A stretch of 64,000 nt of DNA from Siphonodentalium dalli. Lineage: Eukaryota; Mollusca; Scaphopoda; Gadilida; Siphonodentaliidae. Below are positions 20,426-30,923 of the stretch, in pieces (the first letter of the stretch is position 1; every line of letters starts with the position of its first letter). Both the position numbers and the translations under genes were made by a program. The stretch is taken from NCBI GenBank assembly GCA_032622095.1, contig CP136061.1, forward strand, positions 6,522,734 to 6,586,733, in the 5' to 3' direction. The notes beneath the pieces are model-generated. The model searched no databases. It saw only the letters and a list, made by a program, of their open reading frames with translations, and was not told the DNA's origin.

Positions 20426-20697
20426 TTGGAATGTCCATCTACACCCCACCCCCATCTACACCCCACCCCATTGACACCCGACCCCATCTACAACCCATTC
20501 TACACTCCATGCACCCATATCTACACCCCACCCTCATCTACCCCTCATCAACACTACAACACCACCACCATCAACACCCCACCTCCCATCTACACCCTAC
20601 CCCATCGACACCCCACCCCATTGACACCCCCATCTACACCCCACCCCATCAACACCCCACCCCATCTACACCCCCCATCTACACACCACCCCATATA
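20426..20697. repeat. C-rich minisatellite (CTACACCCCACCCCAT type)
   Basis: Imperfect ~15-bp units; the same text is found in the larger array at 23076-24292. Reading frames through it are low-complexity artefacts. Confidence 0.9.
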
Positions 20698-20853
20698 ACT
20701 CATCGGCCCTAATTTACGGTCTGTAGAGGGTTTAATTTTTTTTGGGTATGCTTAAGCATGCTATAGTGAATTTAAAAACAAACTGGATAAGTCCTTAGGG
20801 GCATGTTATAACTCAAAACTATCACCAAGTATTCATAGTAATAATTTTGATGC
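20698..20853. other. Left flank of the short LTR element
   Basis: It contains a fragment resembling family Q (CGGCCCTAATTTACGGTCTG). GATGC at 20849-20853 is the left target duplication of the next element. Confidence 0.6.
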
Positions 20854-21109
20854 TGTCGGGGATTAGATACGCCCCTGTATATATCGGACGGTCAATTGTG
20901 GTAACGACTGTGGCTGAGTGATCAACAGACAATGCATGTGATTACGCACGCGCTATTATATGCGCGTGAGTGAACTGTGAATGTGACAATATGTGCTTGT
21001 GTTATTGAATGAGATTGTGATTATGTAGCTGACAGTAAAGGTGATATATGCAGTACTTCGCTTGTCCGACTTCTTCGATCTTCCCGATACTTATCCGTAC
21101 TTCCCGACA
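20854..21109 (+). repeat. 5' LTR of the short LTR element
   Basis: 256 bp, same as 22224-22479. Confidence 0.95.
20947..20968 (+). promoter_or_regulatory. TATA-like box inside a perfect inverted repeat in the LTR
   Basis: CACGCGC, then TATTATAT, then GCGCGTG: 7-bp perfect arms around an A/T octamer. The place in the LTR and the octamer suggest a promoter. This is inference. Confidence 0.35.
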
Positions 21110-21111
21110 TT

Positions 21112-21129
21112 TGGTCCCTCGAACCGGAT
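21112..21129 (+). other. Primer-binding-like site of the short LTR element
   Basis: TGGTCCCTCGAACCGGAT starts 2 bp after the LTR, the usual position, and its TGG start would pair with a tRNA CCA end. I cannot name the tRNA with confidence; similar leaders occur in BEL/Pao elements as far as I recall. Confidence 0.6.
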
Positions 21130-21141
21130 CCTGGACACAAC

Positions 21142-22236
21142 ATGAATTCGACAAAGGAACGCATGAGCATAACGATATGGACACATCTCTTCGATGACAC
21201 GCTAGATCTTATTTGCAAGGCCGATGTTCTCATGGATTTTCAATCTCTGGAATGCGCAGAGGAACTCTTAGACATTCAATTGCTGATCAGAACTAATGTT
21301 AAAGCCCTAGGTCGATCATCCTGGGATATAATAGAACACATAGAGAATGACGATGCTTATTTAAGAGAAGCTGACCTTATAGAGGATGCCATGCGAGGTG
21401 TGCGAGACAGGTGTTCCATGATTGGACAGTATCTTGATGGACATCTTGATGTAAGAGACACGTGCACAACCCAGCTAGTTCGATATTTCCCGTCCACAGA
21501 AGCAGACCACCCGGAATGTACTGTACCAGCTTCGTTTGGTGACAGAAGTTCAGCCGACGTCCATGTGCCCAATGGTCTGAATTCAGTCAGTACAGAACCA
21601 GTTACAGTCGACTGTGCTTCACATGTTAGTGATACTATGATCTCTATAGACGCATCGGTTTCAGGTTCTGAAACCCCCGACCATTCGATCCCTTGTCAGA
21701 TAGATCCCCAGTCGGATGTGCTTGCTTTTGGTGCACATACTAGTAGGTCGATATCACCAGATGACCAACCGACTTCACCCATGTATAACCTAGCGACACC
21801 GGGTATATTGATGGCAGCTGCTACATGTATTCCCCTCGTCGGAGAGACCTCGACCGATCTTGATACTCGCAATTCTTCTGAACCACCCGAGAGCGATGCG
21901 TGTGAATATGTGATTGATGTGCCATACGGTTCACAGACACTGGACAGTCTTCTGTCTGCTGGATATTCGAACTCGATCATTGATTCGCATGATGTATTTG
22001 CGTATGTTGCTTTAGGTCTTCCAGACGTGTGTTCTGTATTTGAGTGTGAATTATATGTACCGTGCATGCCTGGTCTAAGATCCTTGGCAATCCCGACTAA
22101 GTTATCTTTTGGACGTACTTTCAAGATCTCCACAGCGTGTCTAACATTGAATGGATATTTCAACGCAAAACTGACCTCTTCTCTGCTTGTGAATTTGGAC
22201 TTCTGTTCGGTGCCCCCGGAGGATGTCGGGGATTAG
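21142..22236 (+). CDS. 364-residue protein of the short LTR element, possibly BEL/Pao Gag-like N-terminus
   Basis: The frame fills the interior of the element. The ATG at 21142 is 12 bp past the primer-binding site. The stop (TAG, 22234-22236) lies inside the 3' LTR, so the last codons are LTR sequence. Residues ~1-105 are acidic and probably helical, with a heptad-like WDIIEHIENDDAYLREADL region that resembles the start of BEL/Pao Gag proteins; this is a resemblance by eye, not a proven match. Residues ~110-240 are rich in Ser, Thr, Asp and Pro and look disordered. Residues ~250-364 are more ordered, with several Cys, and are not recognised. There is no zinc knuckle or catalytic motif. It might be a structural protein, a captured host segment, or a packaging aid. 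That the frame is open in an element with identical LTRs suggests it is used. Confidence 0.6.
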   Translation: MNSTKERMSITIWTHLFDDTLDLICKADVLMDFQSLECAEELLDIQLLIRTNVKALGRSSWDIIEHIENDDAYLREADLIEDAMRGVRDRCSMIGQYLDGHLDVRDTCTTQLVRYFPSTEADHPECTVPASFGDRSSADVHVPNGLNSVSTEPVTVDCASHVSDTMISIDASVSGSETPDHSIPCQIDPQSDVLAFGAHTSRSISPDDQPTSPMYNLATPGILMAAATCIPLVGETSTDLDTRNSSEPPESDACEYVIDVPYGSQTLDSLLSAGYSNSIIDSHDVFAYVALGLPDVCSVFECELYVPCMPGLRSLAIPTKLSFGRTFKISTACLTLNGYFNAKLTSSLLVNLDFCSVPPEDVGD

Positions 22237-22479
22237 ATACGCCCCTGTATATATCGGACGGTCAATTGTGGTAACGACTGTGGCTGAGTGATCAACAGAC
22301 AATGCATGTGATTACGCACGCGCTATTATATGCGCGTGAGTGAACTGTGAATGTGACAATATGTGCTTGTGTTATTGAATGAGATTGTGATTATGTAGCT
22401 GACAGTAAAGGTGATATATGCAGTACTTCGCTTGTCCGACTTCTTCGATCTTCCCGATACTTATCCGTACTTCCCGACA
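22224..22479 (+). repeat. 3' LTR of the short LTR element
   Basis: 256 bp, no difference from the 5' copy noticed. The preceding GGAGGA is a weak polypurine tract. Confidence 0.95.
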
Positions 22480-23075
22480 GATGCCCATCAAAAACGTAAG
22501 ATTCCCTGGCACTAAACCTACAAAATAAGCCTGGCACTGAAAGAGTTAAAAATATTCTCATGTGTCAGGAATAGAAGGAGCCCCCCCCCCCCAAAAAAAT
22601 CCCTGTCATTCTGATGTATGCTGCTATTGTCTACAGTAGCAAGTTACATGTGATCATTACACTATAAACATGTACACAGTTATTCAGAGTATCTTCGCAT
22701 TACATTTCCAGCATATTGTGACACAACCAAATCAATATCTTAATTTATCGTCTTAATTGAAATGGAAGTGTTTGCTATATAAGGAGCATGGATTGGCATC
22801 GTGTATTCTACAGACATCTATTTTGATTTTAAAAGTCACTAGCTGTCGAAGACGAAGGAAAGTTAAGACTTAATTAATTTATAGATGAAAGTATCCAAAC
22901 CGTGAACTTACATAGATCTATTATAGTTATCTAAATATGGATACACGTCTGTCGGAAACATACGGAAATAGACTGCATGTCAACCACCAACAGGAAACCC
23001 ATCATTTTAGCTTTTAAATCTGGATTAGTTTGTCTCCAGTAAGAAGTTAACGCATATTCATTCAACAATAAAACA
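22480..23075. other. Unassigned sequence
   Basis: The first ~70 bp end in GCCTGGCACTGAAAGAGTTAA, a worn family Q end split from 20698-20853 by the LTR element. A C11/A7 run lies at ~22588. Nothing coding is seen in 22600-23075. Confidence 0.55.
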
Positions 23076-24292
23076 AGGGGTACCCCACCCCATCTACACC
23101 CCCATCGACACCCCACCCCACACACATCAACACCCCAAAGAGTACCCCACTCCATATACACCCCACCCCACCCACACCCCCATCAACACCCCAAGGGGTA
23201 CCCCACCCCATCTACACCCCCATCGACACCCCACCCCACCCACACCCCCATCAACACCCCAAGGGGTACCCCACTCCATCTACACCCCCATCAACACCCC
23301 ACCCCACCCACACCCCCATCAACACCCCAAGGGGTACCCCACTCCATCTACACCCCCATCGACGCCCCACCCCACCCACACCCCCATCAACACCCCAAGG
23401 GGTACCCCACCCCATCTACACCCCCATCGACACCCCACCCCACCCACACCCCCATCAACACCCCAAGGGGTACCCCACTCCATCTACACCCCCATCGACA
23501 CCCCACCCCACCCACACCCCCATCAAAACCCCAAGGGGTACCCCACTCCATCGACACCCCCATCGACACCCCACCCCACCCACACCCCCATCTACACCCC
23601 CATCGACACCCCACCCCACCCACACCCCCATCAACACCCCACCCCACCCACATCAACACCCCAAGGGGTACCCCACCCCATCTACACCCCCACCGACACC
23701 CCACCCCACCCACACCCCCATCAACACCCCACCCACCCACACCCCCATCAACACCCCAAGGGGTACCCCACCCCATCTACACCCCCATTGACACCCCACC
23801 CCACCCACACCCCACTCCATCGACACCCCACCCACACCCCCATCAACACCCCAAGGGGTACCCCACTCCATCTACACCCCCATCGACACCCCACCCACAC
23901 CCCCATCAACACCCCACCCCACCCACACCCCCATCGACATCCCACCCCACCCACACCCCCATCAACACCCCACCCCATCTACACCCCCATCGACACCCCA
24001 CCCCACCCACACCCCCATCAACACCTCAAGGGGTACCCCACTCCATCTACACCCCCATCGACACCCCACCCCACCCACATCAACACCCCAAGGGGTACCC
24101 CACTCCATCTACACCCCCATCGACACCCCACCCACACCCCCATCAACACCCAAGGGGTACCCCACTCCATCTACACCCCCATCGACACCCCACCCCACCC
24201 ACACCCCCATCAACACCCCAAGGGGTACCCCACCCCATCTACACCCCCATCGACACCCCACCCCACCCACACCCCCATCAACACCCCAAGGG
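23076..24292. repeat. C-rich minisatellite, ~1.2 kb
   Basis: Imperfect higher-order units of CCCCATCGACACCCCACC, CCACCCACACCCCCATC and AACACCCCAAGGGGTACC. Long open frames on both strands are artefacts of the low-complexity text. Confidence 0.95.
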
Positions 24293-25648
24293 GTACGCAT
24301 CTAAGATGCTATGTCAAGGGTACGCATCTAAGATGCTATGTCAAGGGGTACGCATCTAAGATGCCATGTCAAGGGGTACGCATCTAAGATGCTATGTCAA
24401 GGGGTACGCATCTAAGATGCCATGTCAAGGGGTACGCATCTAAGATGCCATGTCAAGGGGTACGCATCTAAGATGCTATGTCAAGGGGTACGCATCTAAG
24501 ATGCTATGTCAAGGGGTACGCATCTAAGATGCCATGTCAAGGGGTACGCATCTAAGATGCTATGTCAAGGGGTACGCATCTAAGATGCTATGTCAAGGGG
24601 TACGCATCTAAGATGCCATGTCAAGGGGTACGCATCTAAGATGCTATGCTATGTCAAGGGGTACGCATCTAAGATGCTATGTGTCAAGGGGTACGCATCT
24701 AAGATGCTATGTCAAGGGGTACGCATCTAAGATGCTATGTCAAGGGGTACGCATCTAAGATGTTATGTCAAGGGGTACGCATCTAAGATGTTATGTCAAG
24801 GGGTACGCATCTAAGATGCTATGTCAAGGGGTACGCATCTAAGATGCTATGTCAAGGGTATGCATCTAAGATGCTATGTCAAGGGGTACGCATCTAAGAT
24901 GCTATGTCAAGGGGTACGCATCTAAGATGCCATGTCAAGGGGTACGCATCTAAGATGCCATGTCAAGGGGTACGCATCTAAGATGCTATGTCAAGGGGTA
25001 CGCATCTAAGATGCCATGTCAAGGGGTACGCATCTAAGATGCCATGTCAAGGGGTACGCATCTAAGATGCTATGTCAAGGGGTACACATCTAAGATGCTA
25101 TGTCAAGGGGTACGCATCTAAGATGCTATGTGTCAAGGGGTACGCATCTAAGATGCTATGTCAAGGGGTACGCATCTAAGATGCTATGTCAAGGGGTACG
25201 CATCTAAGATGCTATGTCAAGGGGTACGCATCTAAGATGTTATGTCAAGGGGTACGCATCTAAGATGCCATGTCAAGGGGTACGCATCATCTAAGATGCT
25301 ATGTCAAGGGGTACGCATCTAAGATGCTATGTCAAGGGGTACGCATCTAAGATGCCATGTCAAGGGGTACGCATCATCTAAGATGCTATGTCAAGGGGTA
25401 CACATCTAAGATGCTATGTCAAGGGGTACGCATCTAAGATGCTATGTCAAGGGGTACGCATCTAAGATGATATGTCAAGGGGTACGCATCTAAGATGCTA
25501 TGTCAAGGGGAACGCATCTAAGATGCTATGTCAAGGGGTACGCATCTAAGATGCCATGTCAAGGGGTACGCATCTAAGATGCTATGTCAAGGGGTACGCA
25601 TCTAAGATGCTATGCCAAGGGGTACACATCTAAGATGCTATGTCAAGT
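24290..25648. repeat. 28-bp minisatellite, about 48 units
   Basis: The unit core is GGGGTACGCATCTAAGATG followed by CTATGTCAA or CCATGTCAA. It follows the C-rich array without a gap and starts at the AAGGGGTAC text shared by both. Confidence 0.95.
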
Positions 25649-26195
25649 TTATTGGCAGTCGAAAAAAACTTCTGCCAATAACAAGGCCCAAAAATTGAGA
25701 CAAACCTGGTTTTCGAACTCATTCGAGATATTGTTGCAAGAGACTTATAAACCAAATATGGTTTGAATCAGTTAATATTTAATTGAGTTATCGTGCTAGC
25801 GGTGAAAAAAATGCTAAAAATAGACAAACTAAGGCCCATAACTCCGAAGGGAAAAAATTCGGACAAACCTGGTTTTCGAACTCGTACGAGATATTGTTGC
25901 AAGAGACTCATATATCAAATATGGTTGTAATCAGTTAATATTTTATTGAGTTATCATGCTGACGGGTGATAAAATTGCCAAAAAGTCATCAAAGATGGAT
26001 AACTCTTGTCAAAAAGTTCGGACATGGCCCATTTTCTACAGGCAGTAAATAGTCATTGGGAGCAACTCACATACCAAAATAATTTTGAATCCGTTCACAA
26101 ATGTCAAAGTTATAAGGCATTCTTTAGGTCCGCCCGCCCGCCAACCGTCCCTCGTCACACTATAAGTCGAGTTTTTGAAAAACTCGACTAACAAG
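25649..26195. repeat. Dispersed repeat, two imperfect internal copies
   Basis: The text around GACAAACCTGGTTTTCGAAC, GAGATATTGTTGCAAGAGAC and GAGTTATCRTGCT occurs twice (about 25695-25800 and 25860-25970). The 3' end has CCGCCCGCCAACCGTCCC and a hairpin AGTCGAGTTTTT/GAAAAACTCGACT. It resembles 4020-4530. Likely an old non-coding transposon. Confidence 0.7.
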
Positions 26196-26785
26196 TCAGA
26201 AATGGTAACGCCCTTAAGATCATATTATTAGGGTATACATAAAATATAAAATATACAGGTTTCATGAATGCACCACCTCAGAATTCCGTTAAAACAACTA
26301 ATTTTTCAAATTATTACAACAACTACTGCTTATCACTGAAGGTTTCTCATCCAGAATGCCTCTAAATGTGGACCAAAAGTCTACCAATCGGACTAAATAC
26401 ACATCCGATACTTTGCAATACGACCTTTAGTCCACATTTCAACTGAGACATACTTCATCAGCAATGTTAGCTGTTATATTATGCATTGTGTTCCCACAAT
26501 AAAATCCTCAAGAGTGGCCTGGCCATTGTTCACACATAAATATCGAAAGCAATTAACACGGTAATAAAAGTTACATACTGCAAGAATGACTCAGATTTTA
26601 TTTCCCATATTGTGAATAAAGAAACTTTCGAGAGAAGATGAGGCATAATCAAAATGAGGTCCCGTTCTGCGGGATAGCGTCACTAAATTCACCCTCTGGG
26701 GACCTCATTCTGCCAATGACATGCACACTAAACTCAGACTTATGCTCTCAAGGTACGTACCCAAAATTCTGAGCTTCAAAGGTAT
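26196..26785. other. Unassigned sequence with a truncated family H element
   Basis: 26636-26735 is a remnant of a family H MITE (GAGGTCCCGTTCTGCGGG, CCTCTGGGGACCTCATTCTG). Otherwise no gene or repeat recognised. Confidence 0.6.
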
Positions 26786-26789
26786 TTAA

Positions 26790-27009
26790 CCCTTCGAGTG
26801 CCAGGTCGATTTTTGTATCAACCCATATACCCTGTGCCAATGCATTCTCTTATATATGCGAGTCGACCATATATAAGAGAATGCATTGTCCTAACAATTT
26901 TTTTTTTTTTTACAATTTTTTACAATTTTAATAATTTATTCTTATATTCTTTAACAGACTTATTTTGTAGGTTTAGGGCCGATGAGATCGGCCCCTGGCA
27001 CTCAAAGGA
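26790..27009. mobile_element. TTAA-flanked MITE, family Q copy 2
   Basis: TTAA at 26786-26789 and 27010-27013. The ends CCCTTCGAGTGCCAGG and CCTGGCACTCAAAGG are worn, and the internal hairpin has lost most of its right half. Confidence 0.78.
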
Positions 27010-27013
27010 TTAA

Positions 27014-27288
27014 ACAATTATCCTACATGAGATTCAAATAAGGTATGTCCATTTAAACAATTATCCTGCATGATTCTATATAGTTTGAGCCAACAGCAAT
27101 TCATGTTCCTCAGAAATTCAATATATCTGGCAAATTGAGCAAATTCTTGACAAGTTTATTAAATCATGTACACCCCCTCGACTCTGACTGCTCTCACATT
27201 CTAAGTATAACGTAAGCTTAGATATCCCGCCTTCCAAAGTACAGGCCGATAATTTGGAGATTCGTGCAAATCATGACCATGTCTGTTT
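27014..27288. repeat. First copy of a ~115-bp direct repeat plus unassigned sequence
   Basis: 27053-27163 (CAATTATCCTGCATGATTCT onward) recurs at 27759-27870. The copies flank the foldback element between them. Confidence 0.75.
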
Positions 27289-27755
27289 AAAGGTACTCAA
27301 TCCGATAAAACTCCTCTCAATTACTATTTCAATGGCTTCGGGGGTCAAAAATATTTGATTCGAGTCGAGGAAGTCACCCATCAAAGCTCAGATTTGTTAG
27401 ATATCGATTTTAGAAATCTATTATTTTTCATTATCGGGAATACTATCTGGCCCAGAACTCAGTCAAAATTGCGTTAAAATTACCACTTGATTTTAGAGTT
27501 ATCCATCCTTGTCTGTTTGAATAGATTTGGAGTACACATCCAGAGCAGATTACGGCAGTTATTAGTACTCATCTCGAGAACATAACAAATTTCAAAAATC
27601 AATATCTAATAACTCTGAGCTTTGTTTGATGGGTTCCTCGACTCGAATCAAATATTTTTTACCCCCAAAGAAATAGTAATATAGGACCCTCTGATCGGAT
27701 TGTTGTTGTTGGAATCTGTTGAGATGGGGACCCTCTTTACGGATTGAGTACCTTT
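27289..27755. mobile_element. Foldback MITE with AAAGGTACTCAATCCG ends
   Basis: The 16-bp ends are inverted (CGGATTGAGTACCTTT at the right). Further inside, GATTCGAGTCGAGGAAG and GGTTCCTCGACTCGAATC continue the imperfect palindrome. The target duplication cannot be resolved because the ends themselves contain TTTAA. Confidence 0.75.
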
Positions 27756-28200
27756 AAGCAATTATCCTGCATGATTCTATATATTTTGATCCAACAGCAA
27801 TTCATATTCCTCAGAAATTCAATATATCTGGCAAAATGAGCAAATTCTTGACAAGTTAAATCTCAATATTGACAAATAGCTCAAACGGATCATGTAATCT
27901 CGCAGCTCGGCTGGTACATCGTCCAAATGGACAAATTGATTATAAATTTATCATGAAACCAACGGCATAAATTGGCAGACAGGGCCGCAGATTGGCACAG
28001 AATTAGTGAGATCTGCCACCTTTATCTCACCGAGGTATATCCTGGGGTGACACATGGATACTTTGATATAAACTTAATTGTCCGTCGGAGTTTCCGAGAA
28101 TTAGTACCTCCGTCACTGACAGCTCAATTCATTTGCAATTATTTTTAACACTTCTAGAATAATCTGGATCTCAAAGAATATTATACAAAAAAAAGGCCAA
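27756..28200. other. Second copy of the direct repeat, then unassigned sequence
   Basis: 27759-27870 matches 27053-27163. Nothing coding follows. Confidence 0.6.
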
Positions 28201-28386
28201 TACAGAAATGCCCTAATTAATCGACTCCTTAACCACAGCAGAATTATGGGTAACTTTTCAGGATTTAGTCGGAAATATGGCTTGTTGCCATTCATCGGAA
28301 AGCTCTCGGGGAGAGCTTTCCGATGAATGGCAACAAGCCATATTTCTGCTGTGGTTAAGGAGTCGATTATTTAGAGCATTACTGTA
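28201..28386. mobile_element. TA-flanked foldback MITE, family F copy 1
   Basis: Ends TACAGAAATGCCC and GAGCATTACTGTA. The whole element is a near-palindrome centred on GAAAGCTCTCGGGGAGAGC. CAGT ends at a TA dinucleotide are typical of Tc1/mariner. Confidence 0.85.
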
Positions 28387-28801
28387 GCTTAACAATAAAC
28401 TGTCTTGACATATAGCTCATGTGTGGAATCCCTTAATGAATCATATATGGAATCGGACAATGGTTTTTTTAGTTTTTTTTTCACTTGAATTTAAGCTCAT
28501 TTTAACACTCATTGACGAGTTTAGAAATTTGCGTTATAGCTGTGCATTATCATCTGCTCAAACAATAATTGTATAATATTTATAGCCCCGGGTATAGCTC
28601 ATACATCCACATGTAATTTAATATCTGTCCTATAAAGGTCTATCATTAATGGGATAAAGAATGTATTATTACATTGATCATGCGAAGATGAGAAGGAATT
28701 AATTTTTTTCGGAAACTTTATGCCCTGCAGCTGAAGATATGGCATGTTAATCATACGATTGATTATGAGCAAAAATTGATACGGGATCGCGTGATGATAA
28801 C
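28387..28801. other. Unassigned sequence
   Basis: No gene or repeat recognised. Confidence 0.5.
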
Positions 28802-29222
28802 CAAGCCTTGTAATAGTCTGTCTGTCATTTGCAGAATGAGGTCCCCAGATGGTGAATTTAGTGACGCTATCCCACATGGTGGGCTAGCATCACCAAATAT
28901 ACCTCATTCTGCTTATGGGAGAACTTAGGATCAGATTGAAGTTCCTCAGTTGAAGTTGGTGATGTACACCCATTAGTCACCTCGATTATGCAATTTATCT
29001 TCTGCTAATTAGGGGATATAGAAACTAAACAGAAGGGAAAAGGTAACTAAAAACAATGATAATTTAAGACTATGGATACTTCCCATAAGATGAGGCCTAT
29101 GCAGAATGAGGTCCCCAGATGTTGTATTTTTGTGATGCTAGACCCATGTGAGGGGTAGCATCACTAAATTCATCCTCTGGGGACCTCATTCTGCAAATGA
29201 CAGACACACTATTTGCAGGGTG
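28802..29222. mobile_element. hAT-like MITE, family H copy 3 (long form)
   Basis: Ends CAAGCCTTGTAATAGT and CACTATTTGCAGG. The two palindromes are separated by ~170 bp with CCTCGATTATGCAATTTATC, so this is a longer member of the family. Confidence 0.8.
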
Positions 29223-30115
29223 TTAGGATAACGCATGCAAATACAGTCCCACTCCATAACCATGCAATATCATATAATATGAGAACGTTCAATCTGTTTT
29301 CAGATTTACTGCATTTTGCACTTAAAATTCGCATTTGGAAGTCAATAGGCGATTTATATGTGACATGCTTGTAAAAATCAATCGACCTGTCATCATTTGA
29401 CGTTAGCCTCCGGGATATTTATCTACGTTAAAAAACTTAATGACGAGTAAATAGTGATCATCTTATGTTCGTTTTATGCCGAGCTTGTTCCATGATTCTG
29501 ATGGGAAAACTTAAAACAGTTTTACGATTTTTATTGACAGAGATTTATTTTAACATCACGATGTATAACATGGATTCAAGTGTAGTTCTTAAAGGCAGGA
29601 TTTATTAACAAAGTGTGAGTATAGATTCAAGGCTTTTATTTTAAAATAATATTCATAGGTATTTTATATAGGTCTAGTTTATATGAAATATTTGATTTTC
29701 ACTTTGTTTTCAACAGAACAAAACAGAGAATGATGTTAAATTACCATTCAGATGTTGTTGTAACTGGAGGTCTGGACCCTGAATGCATCTTTAAATTGAA
29801 CACTGATTTTCTGATTCTAGTGAACATTTAGGTTGAACCTGGGGATAAAATCAATTGATCAGTCGCCACATCAGATCAGACTCCAGGATATTTATCTACG
29901 TTAAAACACTTGTTGACGTATAAATAGTGATCGTCTTATGTTCGTTTTATGCCAAGCTTGTTCCCCAATTCTGAGGTGAAAATTTAAAACAGTTTTCTGA
30001 TTGTTTTCTATTGACAAGAGATTTAGTTTAACATCAGGATGTAAACACTGATTCAGGTGTAGTTCTTCAAGGCAGGATTTATTAATAAAGTGTGAGTATA
30101 GATTCAGGGCATGTC
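29223..30115. repeat. Direct duplication of ~235 bp
   Basis: 29405-29640 and 29877-30111 are similar throughout (GGATATTTATCTACGTTAAA at the start, GTGTGAGTATAGATTCA at the end). The 236 bp between them are unassigned. Confidence 0.8.
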
Positions 30116-30123
30116 GAACCAGC

Positions 30124-30556
30124 TCAAGACTGAGTTTAGTGTGCCTGTCATTTGAAAAATGAGGTCCCCAGAGGGTGAATTGGAAAACGTTATCACGCAT
30201 AGCAGGCTATCATTACCAAATTCACCCTCTGGGGACCTCATTTTGCATGGCCTCATCTTCTGTGGGAGACATAGGCTCAGATTGAAGTTCCCAAATGGTG
30301 AATATTGTGATGTACACCTATCGCGAACCTCGATTATGCAATGTGTCGTCTGCCAATTTTGGGATATATATGGAGAAACTAAACTAAAAATAGAATCTAT
30401 GTGAAAAATAACTTTCCAGAGAAGATGAGGCCTAAGCAGAATGAGGTCCCCAGAGGGTGAAGTTAGTGATGCTAGCCTGCTATGCAGGATAGTGTCACTA
30501 AATTCACCCTCTGTGGACCTCATTCTGCAACTGACAGGCACCATATACTCAAGCTT
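30124..30556. mobile_element. hAT-like MITE, family H copy 4 (long form)
   Basis: Flanked by GAACCAGC (30116-30123) and GAACCACC (30557-30564), an 8-bp duplication with one mismatch. Palindromes as in the family, with a middle section of ~150 bp. Confidence 0.85.
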
Positions 30557-30634
30557 GAACCACCCTAAAGGTTTCAAATAGAGAGAAGTCATGTCCCCTT
30601 AGACCTGTACACACTGGAACCACCAGGTTTCAAA

Positions 30635-30923
30635 TACAGTAATGCTCTAATTAATCGACTCCATAACCACGCGAAATTATGGGTAACTTTTCAGGATTTA
30701 GTCGGAAATATGGCTTGTTGCCATTCATCGAAAATCTCTCGGCGAGAGCTTTCCGATAAATGGCAACAAGCCATATTTCCTACTGAATCCTGATAAGTTA
30801 CCCATAATCTCAGTGAGAGCTTTCCGCTGAATGGCAACAAGTCATATTTCCGACTAAATCCTGAAAAGTTACCCATAATTCTGCTGTGGTTATGGAGTCG
30901 ACTAATTAGAGCATTATACTGTA
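30635..30923. mobile_element. TA-flanked foldback MITE, family F copy 2, with internal duplication
   Basis: Ends TACAGTAATGCTC and GCATTATACTGTA. The right arm is partly repeated. The flanks share AGAGAAGTCATGTCCCCTTA at 30584 and 30924, a direct repeat longer than a TA duplication, so a larger local duplication is also involved. Confidence 0.8.

Larger units (their letters stand above)
20854..22479 (+). mobile_element. Short non-autonomous LTR retrotransposon (TRIM-like), 1626 bp
   Basis: Two 256-bp LTRs (20854-21109, 22224-22479) read as identical and are offset by 1370 bp. They begin TGTCGGG and end CCCGACA, a 7-bp terminal inverted repeat. The insertion is flanked by a perfect 5-bp duplication, GATGC (20849-20853, 22480-22484). 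The 1114-bp interior has a primer-binding-like site and one ORF of 364 codons; it has no protease, RT or integrase. It must have been mobilised by enzymes of another element, and recently. Confidence 0.95.

Noticed and set aside
23387-24387. Long reading frames on both strands across the C-rich array, coding for repetitive Pro/His/Thr or Gly/Trp/Val
   Set aside because: They follow the minisatellite exactly, have no non-repeat sequence and occur on both strands; low-complexity artefacts.
24290-25648. CRISPR array
   Set aside because: Units are contiguous without unique spacers, and the window is eukaryotic.
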